Shown: positions 31,542 through 38,869 of the stretch, piece by piece
Numbering within the stretch: the stretch's first letter is position 1
Layout of the letters: every line of letters starts with the position of its first letter
Assembly (NCBI GenBank): GCA_944381075.1
Contig: CALWJT010000005.1
Location: forward strand, 1-64,000
DNA length: 64,000 nt
Source of the DNA: an uncultured Clostridia bacterium
GTDB taxonomy: Bacteria; Bacillota; Clostridia; Oscillospirales; CAG-272
Direction of reading: 5' to 3'
Notes under the pieces: generated by a model
What the model saw: the letters and a program-made list of their open reading frames with translations, nothing else
The model's database searches: none
What the model was told of the DNA's origin: nothing
Translations under genes and position numbers: made by a program

Positions 31542-32687
31542 TTAACCGATGGCGCTGTTATAAGCGACCGTGACAGGCCGTCCCCAGTAGTCTGTACGCA
31601 TTATTTGACCCGAAAAGCCGATGGACCCCCCAAGGCTTCCTTTTCCGACAGAAATGGAAACATCAATAGAGCCGATCCCTATCCACTTATGGGAATAAGC
31701 CGAAGAGATCGTGAAGTCGTCCCCTTGGGAATAAACGCGGGACCTGACGTAAGAAAACATCATGTCCAAATAGCCGAAGTCAACATATTGACCTTCACAA
31801 TAATGGGTACATCCTCCCACACTTTTGACAAAATTGACACGGCAGGCAATCCCGGCGCCACCGCTGGGATAAATGATATTGAGGTGCTCGCTCCCTTCCG
31901 GGTCGTTGTATTCATACCCGTTTGCTGTATACGATTCGTCATAAAGCATTTCGTTAAAATTGGTACATTGTCCACAAAGCTCCAATTCATAAATGCGGGC
32001 AAAATCCGTATAGGAATCGTCGTATACGGCGGAACCGAAAGACAGCGCCAGCACATCTTCATAGGTATAAAGTGGTTCGAGCAGCCAATATGAGGCGGCT
32101 GAAACGATATAATAATGATTTCGGGTGCTTGTGCTTGTTTCCGGACTTTCAACGCGAACAGCGGTCGTTACCAGCTTCATATACCCATCGTCGGAGGTCC
32201 ACTCTCCCTCAAAGCTTCCGTCGTCGGCGGATGCTAGGAGCTGTTCACGGTCAAGCTTTTCTCCGATTTCCTCTATCATTTCCTTTTCGCTGACATATTG
32301 CAGCGTGCCGTCCGGACTTGCTTTGATATACGAGATGGATTGCGTCGCTTCCTGATAGGTCAGCGCTTCCATCAGGTATTCCTCCGGCAGGCTCGATAAT
32401 ATGTCAGTCCCCTCAATTTCCTTTATGATCTTTTTTGCCACTTCCAAAGACGCTGTGGACCCGTCTCTCTCGGCGAGCGCACTGTCTATGTAGGAGTCCA
32501 GACCGGAATATTGAACCACGATTTGACCCAGGCCGTTCTGGTAAGTGTCCTTCCGAACGCCTTCCAGCACGGTGGTCTGTTCCGTTTGATAAAAAACAGT
32601 CGGAGAAATCATGGCGGCGGATGCGGTCGACGCAAAGCCGGCGAACACAAAAACGAGGGCAATGAGCAGTGCAAAACGACGTTTCAT
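31542..32687 (-). CDS. Exported protein of unknown function heading a three-gene operon
   Basis: A 381-residue protein with a classic signal peptide (MKRRFALLIALVFVFAGFAS, cleavage near ASA at residues 22-24). The mature region is acidic and helical to about residue 190. It then carries four cysteines (CGQC and CTHYC regions, about residues 235-300), suggesting disulfides or metal binding, and a Gly/Ser-rich beta C-terminus (DVSISVGKGSLGGSIGFSG). I do not recognise a family. AAGGAGA lies nine bases before the start. Two small two-helix membrane proteins follow, an arrangement reminiscent of secreted effector plus membrane partner or immunity genes, though this is inference. Confidence 0.72.
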   Translation of the reverse strand: MKRRFALLIALVFVFAGFASTASAAMISPTVFYQTEQTTVLEGVRKDTYQNGLGQIVVQYSGLDSYIDSALAERDGSTASLEVAKKIIKEIEGTDILSSLPEEYLMEALTYQEATQSISYIKASPDGTLQYVSEKEMIEEIGEKLDREQLLASADDGSFEGEWTSDDGYMKLVTTAVRVESPETSTSTRNHYYIVSAASYWLLEPLYTYEDVLALSFGSAVYDDSYTDFARIYELELCGQCTNFNEMLYDESYTANGYEYNDPEGSEHLNIIYPSGGAGIACRVNFVKSVGGCTHYCEGQYVDFGYLDMMFSYVRSRVYSQGDDFTISSAYSHKWIGIGSIDVSISVGKGSLGGSIGFSGQIMRTDYWGRPVTVAYNSAIG

Positions 32688-32714
32688 AAAAATTTTCTCC
32701 TTGCTTTTATTTTC

Positions 32715-32761
32715 ATCAAGCTTGATGATTTTATTATAATCTATTTAGTAGATTTTGTCAA
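32715..32761 (-). promoter_or_regulatory. Promoter with internal palindromes upstream of the exported-protein gene
   Basis: On the minus strand TTGACA (32761-32756), 17 bases, TATAAT (32738-32733). The spacer holds the palindrome AATCTA-CTAAA-TAGATT, and just downstream of the -10 is the perfect 12-bp palindrome ATCAAGCTTGAT (32715-32726). Both are candidate operators. Confidence 0.7.
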
Positions 32762-32842
32762 TCTTTTTGTGCTGATTTTGAAAAAATTTTCCAGAGACAT
32801 CCGTGGATTTTTCCGTCCTCCACCCATGTCCGCCGCCGGACG

Positions 32843-32883
32843 AAAAGAGGCGTCGCCTGCTTACTGCAGGCGACGCCTCTTTT
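32843..32883 (-). terminator. Terminator overlapping the end of the small gene at 32861
   Basis: Perfect 18-bp arms (AAAAGAGGCGTCGCCTGC and complement) with a five-base loop. The stop codon of the minus-strand gene lies in the loop, so the last codons are also the terminator stem. Confidence 0.85.
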
Positions 32884-33076
32884 CGTAATATTCGCTGTTT
32901 TCGACGGCGTGTTCATATCGTTCGAGCCGCTCGACGTGGGCGTGAAGCTCCGCGGCCGAACGGATCCATTCACCGAACTCCGAAATCGAGAGCTGTGTCG
33001 ATACCGGCAGGGAAAGAAAATACCGTCTCGAACTGCTGCTGCGGTCCACGAGCTCATGCAGATCCTGATACTGCAT
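32861..33076 (-). CDS. Small conserved-looking cytoplasmic protein, unknown function
   Basis: A 71-residue helical protein, MQYQDLHELVDRSSSSRRYF to YEKRRRLQ, rich in Glu, Ser and Arg with no membrane segment. Similar short proteins starting with an SSSSRRYFLSLP-like motif appear familiar from clostridial genomes, but I cannot name a family. TGGAGGTGAG lies just before the ATG at 33076. The stop is within a terminator loop. It is divergent from the iron operon and shares that intergenic region. Confidence 0.65.
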   Translation of the reverse strand: MQYQDLHELVDRSSSSRRYFLSLPVSTQLSISEFGEWIRSAAELHAHVERLERYEHAVENSEYYEKRRRLQ

Positions 33077-33248
33077 ATTCTCACCTCCATGCTTAGCATG
33101 GGAGAATCTGCGCGGTTCTATTCGAGGAATCGAAAAAGCGGAGAGGAGAAAACGGGTCAAAAAAATTGTGGAATTTTTACAAAAAGGGAAGAGGATCGAA
33201 AGGGATTTTCCCGCTTTTCGGCGAAGATGCAAAAAATTCAAAATGCTA

Positions 33249-33359
33249 TTGACAAAATCGCAGCCGCATGATATGATAATCGAGGTTAGTTTATTCTAAC
33301 CAAGTGCGGCAGAAGGTCTGCCGAAATTTTTTCGACTTTGGTTAGAATAAACTAACCTC
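33249..33359 (+). promoter_or_regulatory. Promoter, 22-bp inverted repeat and inner hairpin upstream of the iron operon
   Basis: TTGACA (33249-33254), 17 bases, TATGAT (33272-33277). Directly downstream, 33282-33303 and 33338-33359 are perfect 22-bp reverse complements. Each arm is itself dyadic: GGTTAGTTTATTCTAACC on the left and its complement on the right, resembling DtxR/IdeR-type iron boxes. Inside the 34-base loop, CGGCAG-AAGGT-CTGCCG (33307-33323) is followed by AAATTTTTT, a short terminator-like hairpin. Two operators covering the transcription start are the simplest reading. Confidence 0.7.
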
Positions 33360-33401
33360 ACCTGACGGCTGTCCGAACAGGAAGAGAAAGTGAGGCGGTA
33401 T

Positions 33402-33968
33402 ATGGAAATTTCTTTTGAAAAAGATTTGATTGAGCACTGCTCGCTGACGCTGGCGTCTATGAAAACGGCAAGCTTGTTTTGCCATACCTTTTCCTGTCCG
33501 GAAGAAATCCATGGGAACATCTGTCTTTGGCAGGAGATCCTCCGTGAAAAGGGGATCCGCTTGTTTTTGCTTCGTGTATGCGCGTGTACGGCGCTGGTTT
33601 ACGTTTGCCGGACGGAGGCTTTGCGGCGCGATCTTTGCCGCGGTGAAGTAAGGCGGTTTCTTTCCGCTTATGGGTATGACTGCGTAGAGCCGCATTCTGC
33701 GGTAGAAAGGCTGAAGCAGAGGCTTGCGGCGCAGGCGGACCTCGGCTTCCCGCATGAAATCGGAGTGTTTCTTGGATATCCGCTTGCGGACGTGATAGGC
33801 TTTATCAAAAACGAAGGAAGGAACTTCAAATACGCCGGCTGCTGGAAAGTATATGAAAACGAAGGGGAAACACGGCGCCTTTTTGCAAAATACGAAAAAT
33901 GCCGAAACGTATACCGGCGTCTCTTTCAGGAGGGAAGAAGCGTTTTACAGCTTACAGTGGCTGTTTAA
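33402..33968 (+). CDS. DUF3793 family protein
   Basis: A 188-residue cytoplasmic protein that matches the DUF3793 pattern along its whole length: an N-terminal helix LIEHCSLTLASMKTASLF, a central ALVYVCRTEALRRDL, then the hallmark FPHEIGVFLGYPLADVIGF and GCWKVYENEGE followed by KYEKCRNVYRR. Members are small proteins of unknown biochemical role found in clostridial iron-acquisition loci with flavodoxins and FeoAB. ATG at 33402 has GAGGCGG six bases upstream. It is the first gene of the operon behind the palindromic leader, so it is likely iron-repressed. Confidence 0.88.
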   Translation: MEISFEKDLIEHCSLTLASMKTASLFCHTFSCPEEIHGNICLWQEILREKGIRLFLLRVCACTALVYVCRTEALRRDLCRGEVRRFLSAYGYDCVEPHSAVERLKQRLAAQADLGFPHEIGVFLGYPLADVIGFIKNEGRNFKYAGCWKVYENEGETRRLFAKYEKCRNVYRRLFQEGRSVLQLTVAV

Positions 33969-34002
33969 CATAAAATTTATCAAAGAAAAGAGGATTTCGG
34001 AC

Positions 34003-34425
34003 ATGAATAAAGTTGCAGTGGTATATTGGAGCGGGACCGGCAATACCGAGCTTATGGCGGCGAAGGTTGCGGAAGGCGTCCGTTCGGCGGGAGCTGAGGC
34101 GGTGCTTATCAGGGCCGCCGAATTTAGCGGGGACCGTATGGACGAATTTGACGCGGTTGCTTTCGGTTGCCCGTCGATGGGGGTCGAGCAGCTCGAGGAG
34201 ACGGAATTTGAGCCGATGTTCCTTTCCTGTGAGTCCAAGCTGAAGGGGAAAAAAATCGCTTTGTTTGGCTCTTACGGCTGGGGCGACGGCGAGTGGATGC
34301 GCAGCTGGGAGCAGACCTGCACAGGCGACGGTGCAGTCCTCGCACATGAGAGCGTCATTTGCAATGACGCGCCGGATACGGAGGCAGAGACCGCCTGCGC
34401 AGCGCTTGGCGCTTCGCTCGCGTAA
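34003..34425 (+). CDS. Flavodoxin
   Basis: A 140-residue FMN-binding electron carrier. The phosphate loop WSGTGNTE (residues 9-16) follows the first beta strand, and the GSYGWGDGEWM loop near residue 88 is the typical second FMN loop with its tryptophan. Acidic surface composition is normal for flavodoxins, which replace ferredoxin under iron limitation. It follows the DUF3793 gene by 34 bases with AAAGAGGA before its ATG. In this operon it may supply electrons to the radical SAM enzyme encoded downstream. Confidence 0.93.
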   Translation: MNKVAVVYWSGTGNTELMAAKVAEGVRSAGAEAVLIRAAEFSGDRMDEFDAVAFGCPSMGVEQLEETEFEPMFLSCESKLKGKKIALFGSYGWGDGEWMRSWEQTCTGDGAVLAHESVICNDAPDTEAETACAALGASLA

Positions 34426-34471
34426 TATTCTTTCAAGATAAAATTGCGGATCTAAGATCGGAGGCGGCAGG

Positions 34472-35263
34472 ATGCAGGCGGTTTTGTGGGCGGCGGCAGG
34501 CACCGGTTTTACCTTTGGGATGACGGCGCTCGGCGCTGCGATGGTGTTCCTGTTTCGAGGCTCTGTAAAAATATCCATACAGCGGGTTTTCCTCGGATTT
34601 GCCGCCGGCGTGATGATCGCCGCCTCGGTGTGGAGCCTTTTGATTCCCGCCATCGAGGAGGCGGAAGCTTCGGGATGGCCAGGGTGGCTCCCTGCGGCGG
34701 GCGGCTTTGCTCTGGGCGTGGCGTTTCTCATGCTCCTGGATGTACTGCTGCCGCACCTGCATCTGGACCGCGGACGGCCGGAGGGACTTCGTTCCTCATG
34801 GAAGCGTACGACGCTTCTGGTTCTTGCGGTGACGCTTCACAACATCCCGGAGGGGATGGCGGTCGGACTTTCCTTTGCACTTGCCGCCCAGCATTCCTTT
34901 GACGCCTCCGCATTGTCTGCCGCTGCCGCACTGGCGGCCGGCATCGGCATCCAGAACTTCCCGGAGGGCGCGGCGGTATCGCTGCCGCTGCGGGAGGAGG
35001 GCCTCTCTTCCGGAAAGGCTTTCCTATGGGGCGGCCTTTCCGGACTTGCCGAGCTGCTTTTCGGCGTGCTCGTCGTTTTCCTTGCGGGGGATGTCCAGCC
35101 GCTCATGCCATGGCTGTTATCCTTTGCGGCGGGCGCCATGATGTATGTGGTGGCAGAGGAGCTGATTCCGGAGGCGCATCTCGGAGAGCATTCCCATATC
35201 GGCACGCTCGGCGTCATGGGAGGCTTCCTTGTCATGATGATTTTGGATGTAGCGCTCGGCTGA
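34472..35263 (+). CDS. ZIP-family divalent metal transporter
   Basis: A 263-residue polytopic membrane protein with about eight helices. The metal-site helices are recognisable: HNIPEGMAVGLSFALA (transmembrane helix 4) and NFPEGAAVSLPLREEG (helix 5), the HNxPEG and xxPEG signatures of the GufA/ZupT branch. A short His-containing loop HLHLDRG lies between helices 3 and 4. Members move zinc, iron or manganese into the cytosol. ATG at 34472 has GGAGGCGG upstream. Its place between two flavodoxin-like genes suggests ferrous iron import as its job here. Confidence 0.92.
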   Translation: MQAVLWAAAGTGFTFGMTALGAAMVFLFRGSVKISIQRVFLGFAAGVMIAASVWSLLIPAIEEAEASGWPGWLPAAGGFALGVAFLMLLDVLLPHLHLDRGRPEGLRSSWKRTTLLVLAVTLHNIPEGMAVGLSFALAAQHSFDASALSAAAALAAGIGIQNFPEGAAVSLPLREEGLSSGKAFLWGGLSGLAELLFGVLVVFLAGDVQPLMPWLLSFAAGAMMYVVAEELIPEAHLGEHSHIGTLGVMGGFLVMMILDVALG

Positions 35264-35351
35264 GCTTTCCTCCGCCGGACGAAAGAGAAAAAGCATATTT
35301 TTACTGTAGAAAATCAATTCCGGCAGATGGCCGGAGAAAGAGGAGAGAACT

Positions 35352-35873
35352 ATGAACAGCACAAAGATCCCGATCGTATTTTCCACCATCACGGGCAATG
35401 CTTTTAAACTGGCAGAAGCGGTGGCGCCGGTCGTTCCGGAGCACCTCGGCCCCTATAACATCCGTTACATAAACGATGAGGTGATCGAGCGTTTTGACAC
35501 CTTTGTCCTTGCTTATTGGTGCAATCACGGTACCGCGGACGACGACACCATCGCGCTGATCCGCCGGATGAGCGGGAAAAAGCTCGTTGTCATCGGTACG
35601 CTCGGCGTCGCACGCGAGACCAAGCATGCGGCGGATGTGACGGAGCGCGTGAAGGCGCTCGCCTCGGAGAACAATACGCTTCTCGGACACTTTTTGTGTC
35701 AGGGCAGCATCGATCTCAACCGAACGGCACAGCGGCTGAAGATCCCAGAGGGAGAAAAGGGGCATCTTTCGCAGGAACGCTTTGAGAGGCAAAAGCTTTC
35801 GCTCGGGCATCCGGACGAAAAGGATCTTGCCGACGCAAGAGAAGCGGTAAGGGGCTTTTTTGCAAAGCGATGA
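35352..35873 (+). CDS. Flavodoxin-family protein
   Basis: A 173-residue protein with a flavodoxin-like fold. STITGNAFKLAEAV (residues 11-24) is the FMN phosphate loop and YWCNHGTADDDT a second loop. The C-terminal 60 residues form a helical extension (LSQERFERQKLSLGHPDEKDL) absent from ordinary flavodoxins and seen in flavodoxin-like partners of tetrapyrrole-processing enzymes. AGAGGAGAG lies nine bases before the ATG. Its last four bases overlap the start of the permease gene (ATGA), so it is translationally coupled to the importer. An electron-donor role is inferred. Confidence 0.82.
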   Translation: MNSTKIPIVFSTITGNAFKLAEAVAPVVPEHLGPYNIRYINDEVIERFDTFVLAYWCNHGTADDDTIALIRRMSGKKLVVIGTLGVARETKHAADVTERVKALASENNTLLGHFLCQGSIDLNRTAQRLKIPEGEKGHLSQERFERQKLSLGHPDEKDLADAREAVRGFFAKR

Positions 35874-36895
35874 CGGCGGTATCTAACCTTAAAAGCGGAA
35901 AAAAATCACCATATTTCGGAAAAATCCTTGTGATTTTGATTTTTGCCGCGGCAAGCGCCGTCTCTGTTTTCGTATGCGTCGGGATCGGGACTGTCAAATT
36001 TTCGATCGCGGAAATATGGCGTGCGCTCTGGATTGACGACGACAGCACGGCAAGGCTTTTGATTTGGAACCTGCGGTTTCCCCGCGTGCTGGTGGGTGGC
36101 CTTGTAGGGATTTGTCTCTCGCTTTCCGGCTGTATTCTGCAAGGGGTAATGCGCAATACGATGGCGTCCCCGTCTACCATCGGCGTGACGGGCGGTGCGA
36201 GCTTCATCGGCTATCTTACGCTCGTGGCATTTCCCGCCTACGCCTATCTTTTGCCGATCGGCTCGATTGTCGGCGCATTTGTGACGACCATGCTGATCTA
36301 TGCGCTGGCGTACCAGAAGGGCGTCAGTCCCGTCAAGATGATTTTATCCGGTATGGCGGTTTCGGCGCTGTTCAGCGCCTTCAACGATATCATCAAAACC
36401 TTTTTTGCCGATTCGCTTGGCAACGCATCCGGCTTTCTTGTTGGAGGACTCAACGGCGCCGGCTGGGACAGCTTCCGTATGATTCTGCCGTATGCCGCGG
36501 CCGGCATGTTCGTGTGCCTATTCCTGCCGGCGAAAATGAATATCCTGATGCTGGGCGACGAGACGGCGAATTCCCTTGGACTGCGGACGGAGCGCTTCCG
36601 CCTTTTTCTCATCGCCGTTTCTTCCCTGCTTGCGGGCGCCGCGATCTCCGCTGCGGGACTCATCAGCTTCGTGGGACTCGTCGTCCCGCACATCGCAAGG
36701 CTGCTTGTCGGCTCGGATTATAAATATCTCTTCCCAGCGTCGGCACTGCTTGGCTTTACGCTTGTGACGGCATGCGATACCGTAGGGCGCGTGATCATGC
36801 CGCCGGGAGAAATTCCGGTGAGCATCATCCTTTCCTTTATCGGCGCGCCGTTCTTCCTCTATTTGCTTCGCACAAGGAAAAAGGACAGGGAGTGA
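35870..36895 (+). CDS. FecCD-family iron-compound ABC transporter permease
   Basis: A 341-residue permease with about ten transmembrane helices, of the BtuC/FecCD/FhuB class that imports ferric siderophores, haem or cobalamin. Recognisable are RFPRVLVGGLVGICLSLSGCILQGVMRN near residue 65, and GLISFVGLVVPHIARLLVGSDYK near residue 265, the coupling-helix signature. The gene is full length and overlaps both neighbours closely. A single permease gene implies a homodimeric transmembrane channel working with the ATPase and lipoprotein encoded next. Confidence 0.95.
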   Translation: MTAVSNLKSGKKSPYFGKILVILIFAAASAVSVFVCVGIGTVKFSIAEIWRALWIDDDSTARLLIWNLRFPRVLVGGLVGICLSLSGCILQGVMRNTMASPSTIGVTGGASFIGYLTLVAFPAYAYLLPIGSIVGAFVTTMLIYALAYQKGVSPVKMILSGMAVSALFSAFNDIIKTFFADSLGNASGFLVGGLNGAGWDSFRMILPYAAAGMFVCLFLPAKMNILMLGDETANSLGLRTERFRLFLIAVSSLLAGAAISAAGLISFVGLVVPHIARLLVGSDYKYLFPASALLGFTLVTACDTVGRVIMPPGEIPVSIILSFIGAPFFLYLLRTRKKDRE

Positions 36896-36899
36896 GGAT

Positions 36900-37700
36900 A
36901 TGTATTTTGGATTTCGCGGAATTACCATCCGGTTCGGGAAAAAAACGGTGCTTGAGGATGTCAGCCTCGAGATTCCGAAAGGGAAGATCGTCTCCCTTAT
37001 CGGACAGAACGGATGCGGGAAATCGAGTCTGCTCAAAACCATTTCCAAGGCGGTGACGCCGAGGTCCGGCAGCGCTGTCTATCGGGATAAGGAGGTAAAG
37101 CGCTATCCGCCGAAGGTGCTTGCACAGAAGATCGCTTATCTTGCGCAGGTGCATACCTCTCCGCCGGATATCGATGTGCGCACGCTTGTTTCCTATGGCA
37201 GGTATCCTTATTCCAAATTCGGAAGGGGACTTACGGCGCAGGATGGCGTTATCATCGACCGCGCCATTGAGATGACGGGACTGCGGGGGCTGCAAACACA
37301 GGCGCTGTCGACGCTTTCCGGCGGCGAACGCCAGCGCGCGTGGATCGCGATGGCGATCTGCCAGGAGCCGGAGATTTTGATTCTGGATGAGCCGACGACC
37401 TACCTTGACATCAGCTATCAGGTCGAGGTGCTGGAGCTTGTCCGAAAGCTGAACCGGGAAATGGGGATCACCATTGTCATGGTTCTGCATGACCTCAATC
37501 TCGCCGCCCGGTATTCGGACTGTCTCATTGCCATCAAAAACAGCAGGATCTGTGCCTCCGGCACGCCGAGGGAGGTTTTGACCGAAGAAAATCTCGAAAG
37601 GATTTTCGAGATCGAAGCTCAGGTATTCGAGGATGCCCGTCATGGGTGTCCCTGGTTTATACCAATTCAAACAACATTTCATAAAGGAGAAGCAACATGA
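36900..37700 (+). CDS. Iron-compound ABC transporter ATP-binding protein
   Basis: A 266-residue ATPase of the FepC/FecE class. Walker A is GQNGCGKSS (near residue 40), the signature is LSGGERQRAWIAMA, Walker B is ILILDEPTTYLD and the switch histidine is in VMVLHDLN. It powers the FecCD-type permease encoded four bases upstream. Its stop overlaps the start of the substrate-binding protein gene (ATGA). Length and motifs are normal. Confidence 0.95.
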   Translation: MYFGFRGITIRFGKKTVLEDVSLEIPKGKIVSLIGQNGCGKSSLLKTISKAVTPRSGSAVYRDKEVKRYPPKVLAQKIAYLAQVHTSPPDIDVRTLVSYGRYPYSKFGRGLTAQDGVIIDRAIEMTGLRGLQTQALSTLSGGERQRAWIAMAICQEPEILILDEPTTYLDISYQVEVLELVRKLNREMGITIVMVLHDLNLAARYSDCLIAIKNSRICASGTPREVLTEENLERIFEIEAQVFEDARHGCPWFIPIQTTFHKGEAT

Positions 37701-38863
37701 AAAGATGGATTACTTTTGTTCTTTGCATCTGTATGCTGACGGGCGCCGCCATGCTTTCCGGCTGCGGCGGTACGGCGCAGACAGAGACGACCGGCGGCAA
37801 TGAAACGGCCGAGTCGACCGGCGACAGCTCCGGCGAGACAACGACGCCGCAGGGAGGCGGCGAGGAGCCGGATGATTCACAGCGCGAGCAGCTGCGGGCA
37901 CAGTTCCTTGCCGAGGCGGACAAGGTCGTCGTGACCGACGAGGCGGTCACATTCTCCGACGCGTCGGTCACGGACGGCGGTACCATTACCATAGCCAAAA
38001 ACCCCGAAAAAACGCTGAATCTGTACGCCAGCTTTACTACGCTGTGGTATGAGGCGGGCGGAACGGTGATCGGCTGCATCGGCGGCAGCTCTTCCGTCGA
38101 GCTGTATCGGGAATACATCGGCCGGGATATCACACAGGATGAAGGCGTTACGGTCGTTGCAACCTCTTCGGCAGGGAAAAACTGGGACGTGGAGACCATC
38201 ATCGAGATGAATCCGGATCTTATCATCTGTTCGACGGCGATGAGCGGCTATTCCACAATCCAGGCGCCGGCCGCGGCGGCGGGAATCCCGCTGATTGCGG
38301 TCAGCTACGACGATTTTTCCGATTATCTCAAGTGGTTCAAGGTATTCTGCAACATCAACGGTCAGCCTGAGCTTTGGGACAGCATCGCGATGAAGGCGTT
38401 GGACGAGGTGCTGGACGTCCTTCTGGAGGCGCCGACGGAGGACAATCCGACGGTATTTTCCATGTTTTCCGGCTCAAACAGCCTTCAAGCCAATACCAGC
38501 AATACGGTGGTCGGCGGGATGATCGATGCCCTGAACGCCATCAATATCGTAGACACCTGGGAGAACACGGCCGGCGCGGAAAGACTGGACATCAACCTTG
38601 AGACAGTTTTCGCCGCCAACCCGGACATCATCATTGTTCAGTGCCACGCCGGCGCGGAGGCCGCACAGGCGCAGGTGGAGGAGCTTTACGGCGACAATCC
38701 CGTGTGGCAGTCTCTGGACGCCGTGAAAAACGGCAGAGTGTATTATCTTGAAAAAACGCTGTTCCACAATAAGCCGAACAGCCGGTTTGCCGAGGCGTAT
38801 CAGAAGCTTGCGGAGATTCTGTATCCGGACACGGCGTTTTCCTTCCAAGTGGAGGAAAACTGA
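37697..38863 (+). CDS. Iron-compound ABC transporter substrate-binding lipoprotein
   Basis: A 388-residue lipoprotein of the helical-backbone cluster A-II (FepB/BtuF) type. The signal peptide ends in the lipobox LSGC with Cys23. A low-complexity Thr/Glu/Gly linker (about residues 26-60) spaces the domain from the membrane. The two lobes show KTLNLYASFTTLWYEAGG and IIEMNPDLIICS in the first and INLETVFAANPDIIIVQCH in the second, joined by a long helix. AAGGAG precedes the ATG. The substrate is not determined by sequence; haem, a corrinoid or a ferric chelate is likely from the context. Confidence 0.93.
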   Translation: MKRWITFVLCICMLTGAAMLSGCGGTAQTETTGGNETAESTGDSSGETTTPQGGGEEPDDSQREQLRAQFLAEADKVVVTDEAVTFSDASVTDGGTITIAKNPEKTLNLYASFTTLWYEAGGTVIGCIGGSSSVELYREYIGRDITQDEGVTVVATSSAGKNWDVETIIEMNPDLIICSTAMSGYSTIQAPAAAAGIPLIAVSYDDFSDYLKWFKVFCNINGQPELWDSIAMKALDEVLDVLLEAPTEDNPTVFSMFSGSNSLQANTSNTVVGGMIDALNAINIVDTWENTAGAERLDINLETVFAANPDIIIVQCHAGAEAAQAQVEELYGDNPVWQSLDAVKNGRVYYLEKTLFHNKPNSRFAEAYQKLAEILYPDTAFSFQVEEN

Positions 38864-38869
38864 CGGTCT

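Noticed and set aside
33282..33359. Inverted repeat considered as the ends of a small transposable element
   Set aside because: Only 34 bases lie between the arms, no target duplication is seen, and the position immediately after a -10 box favours operators.
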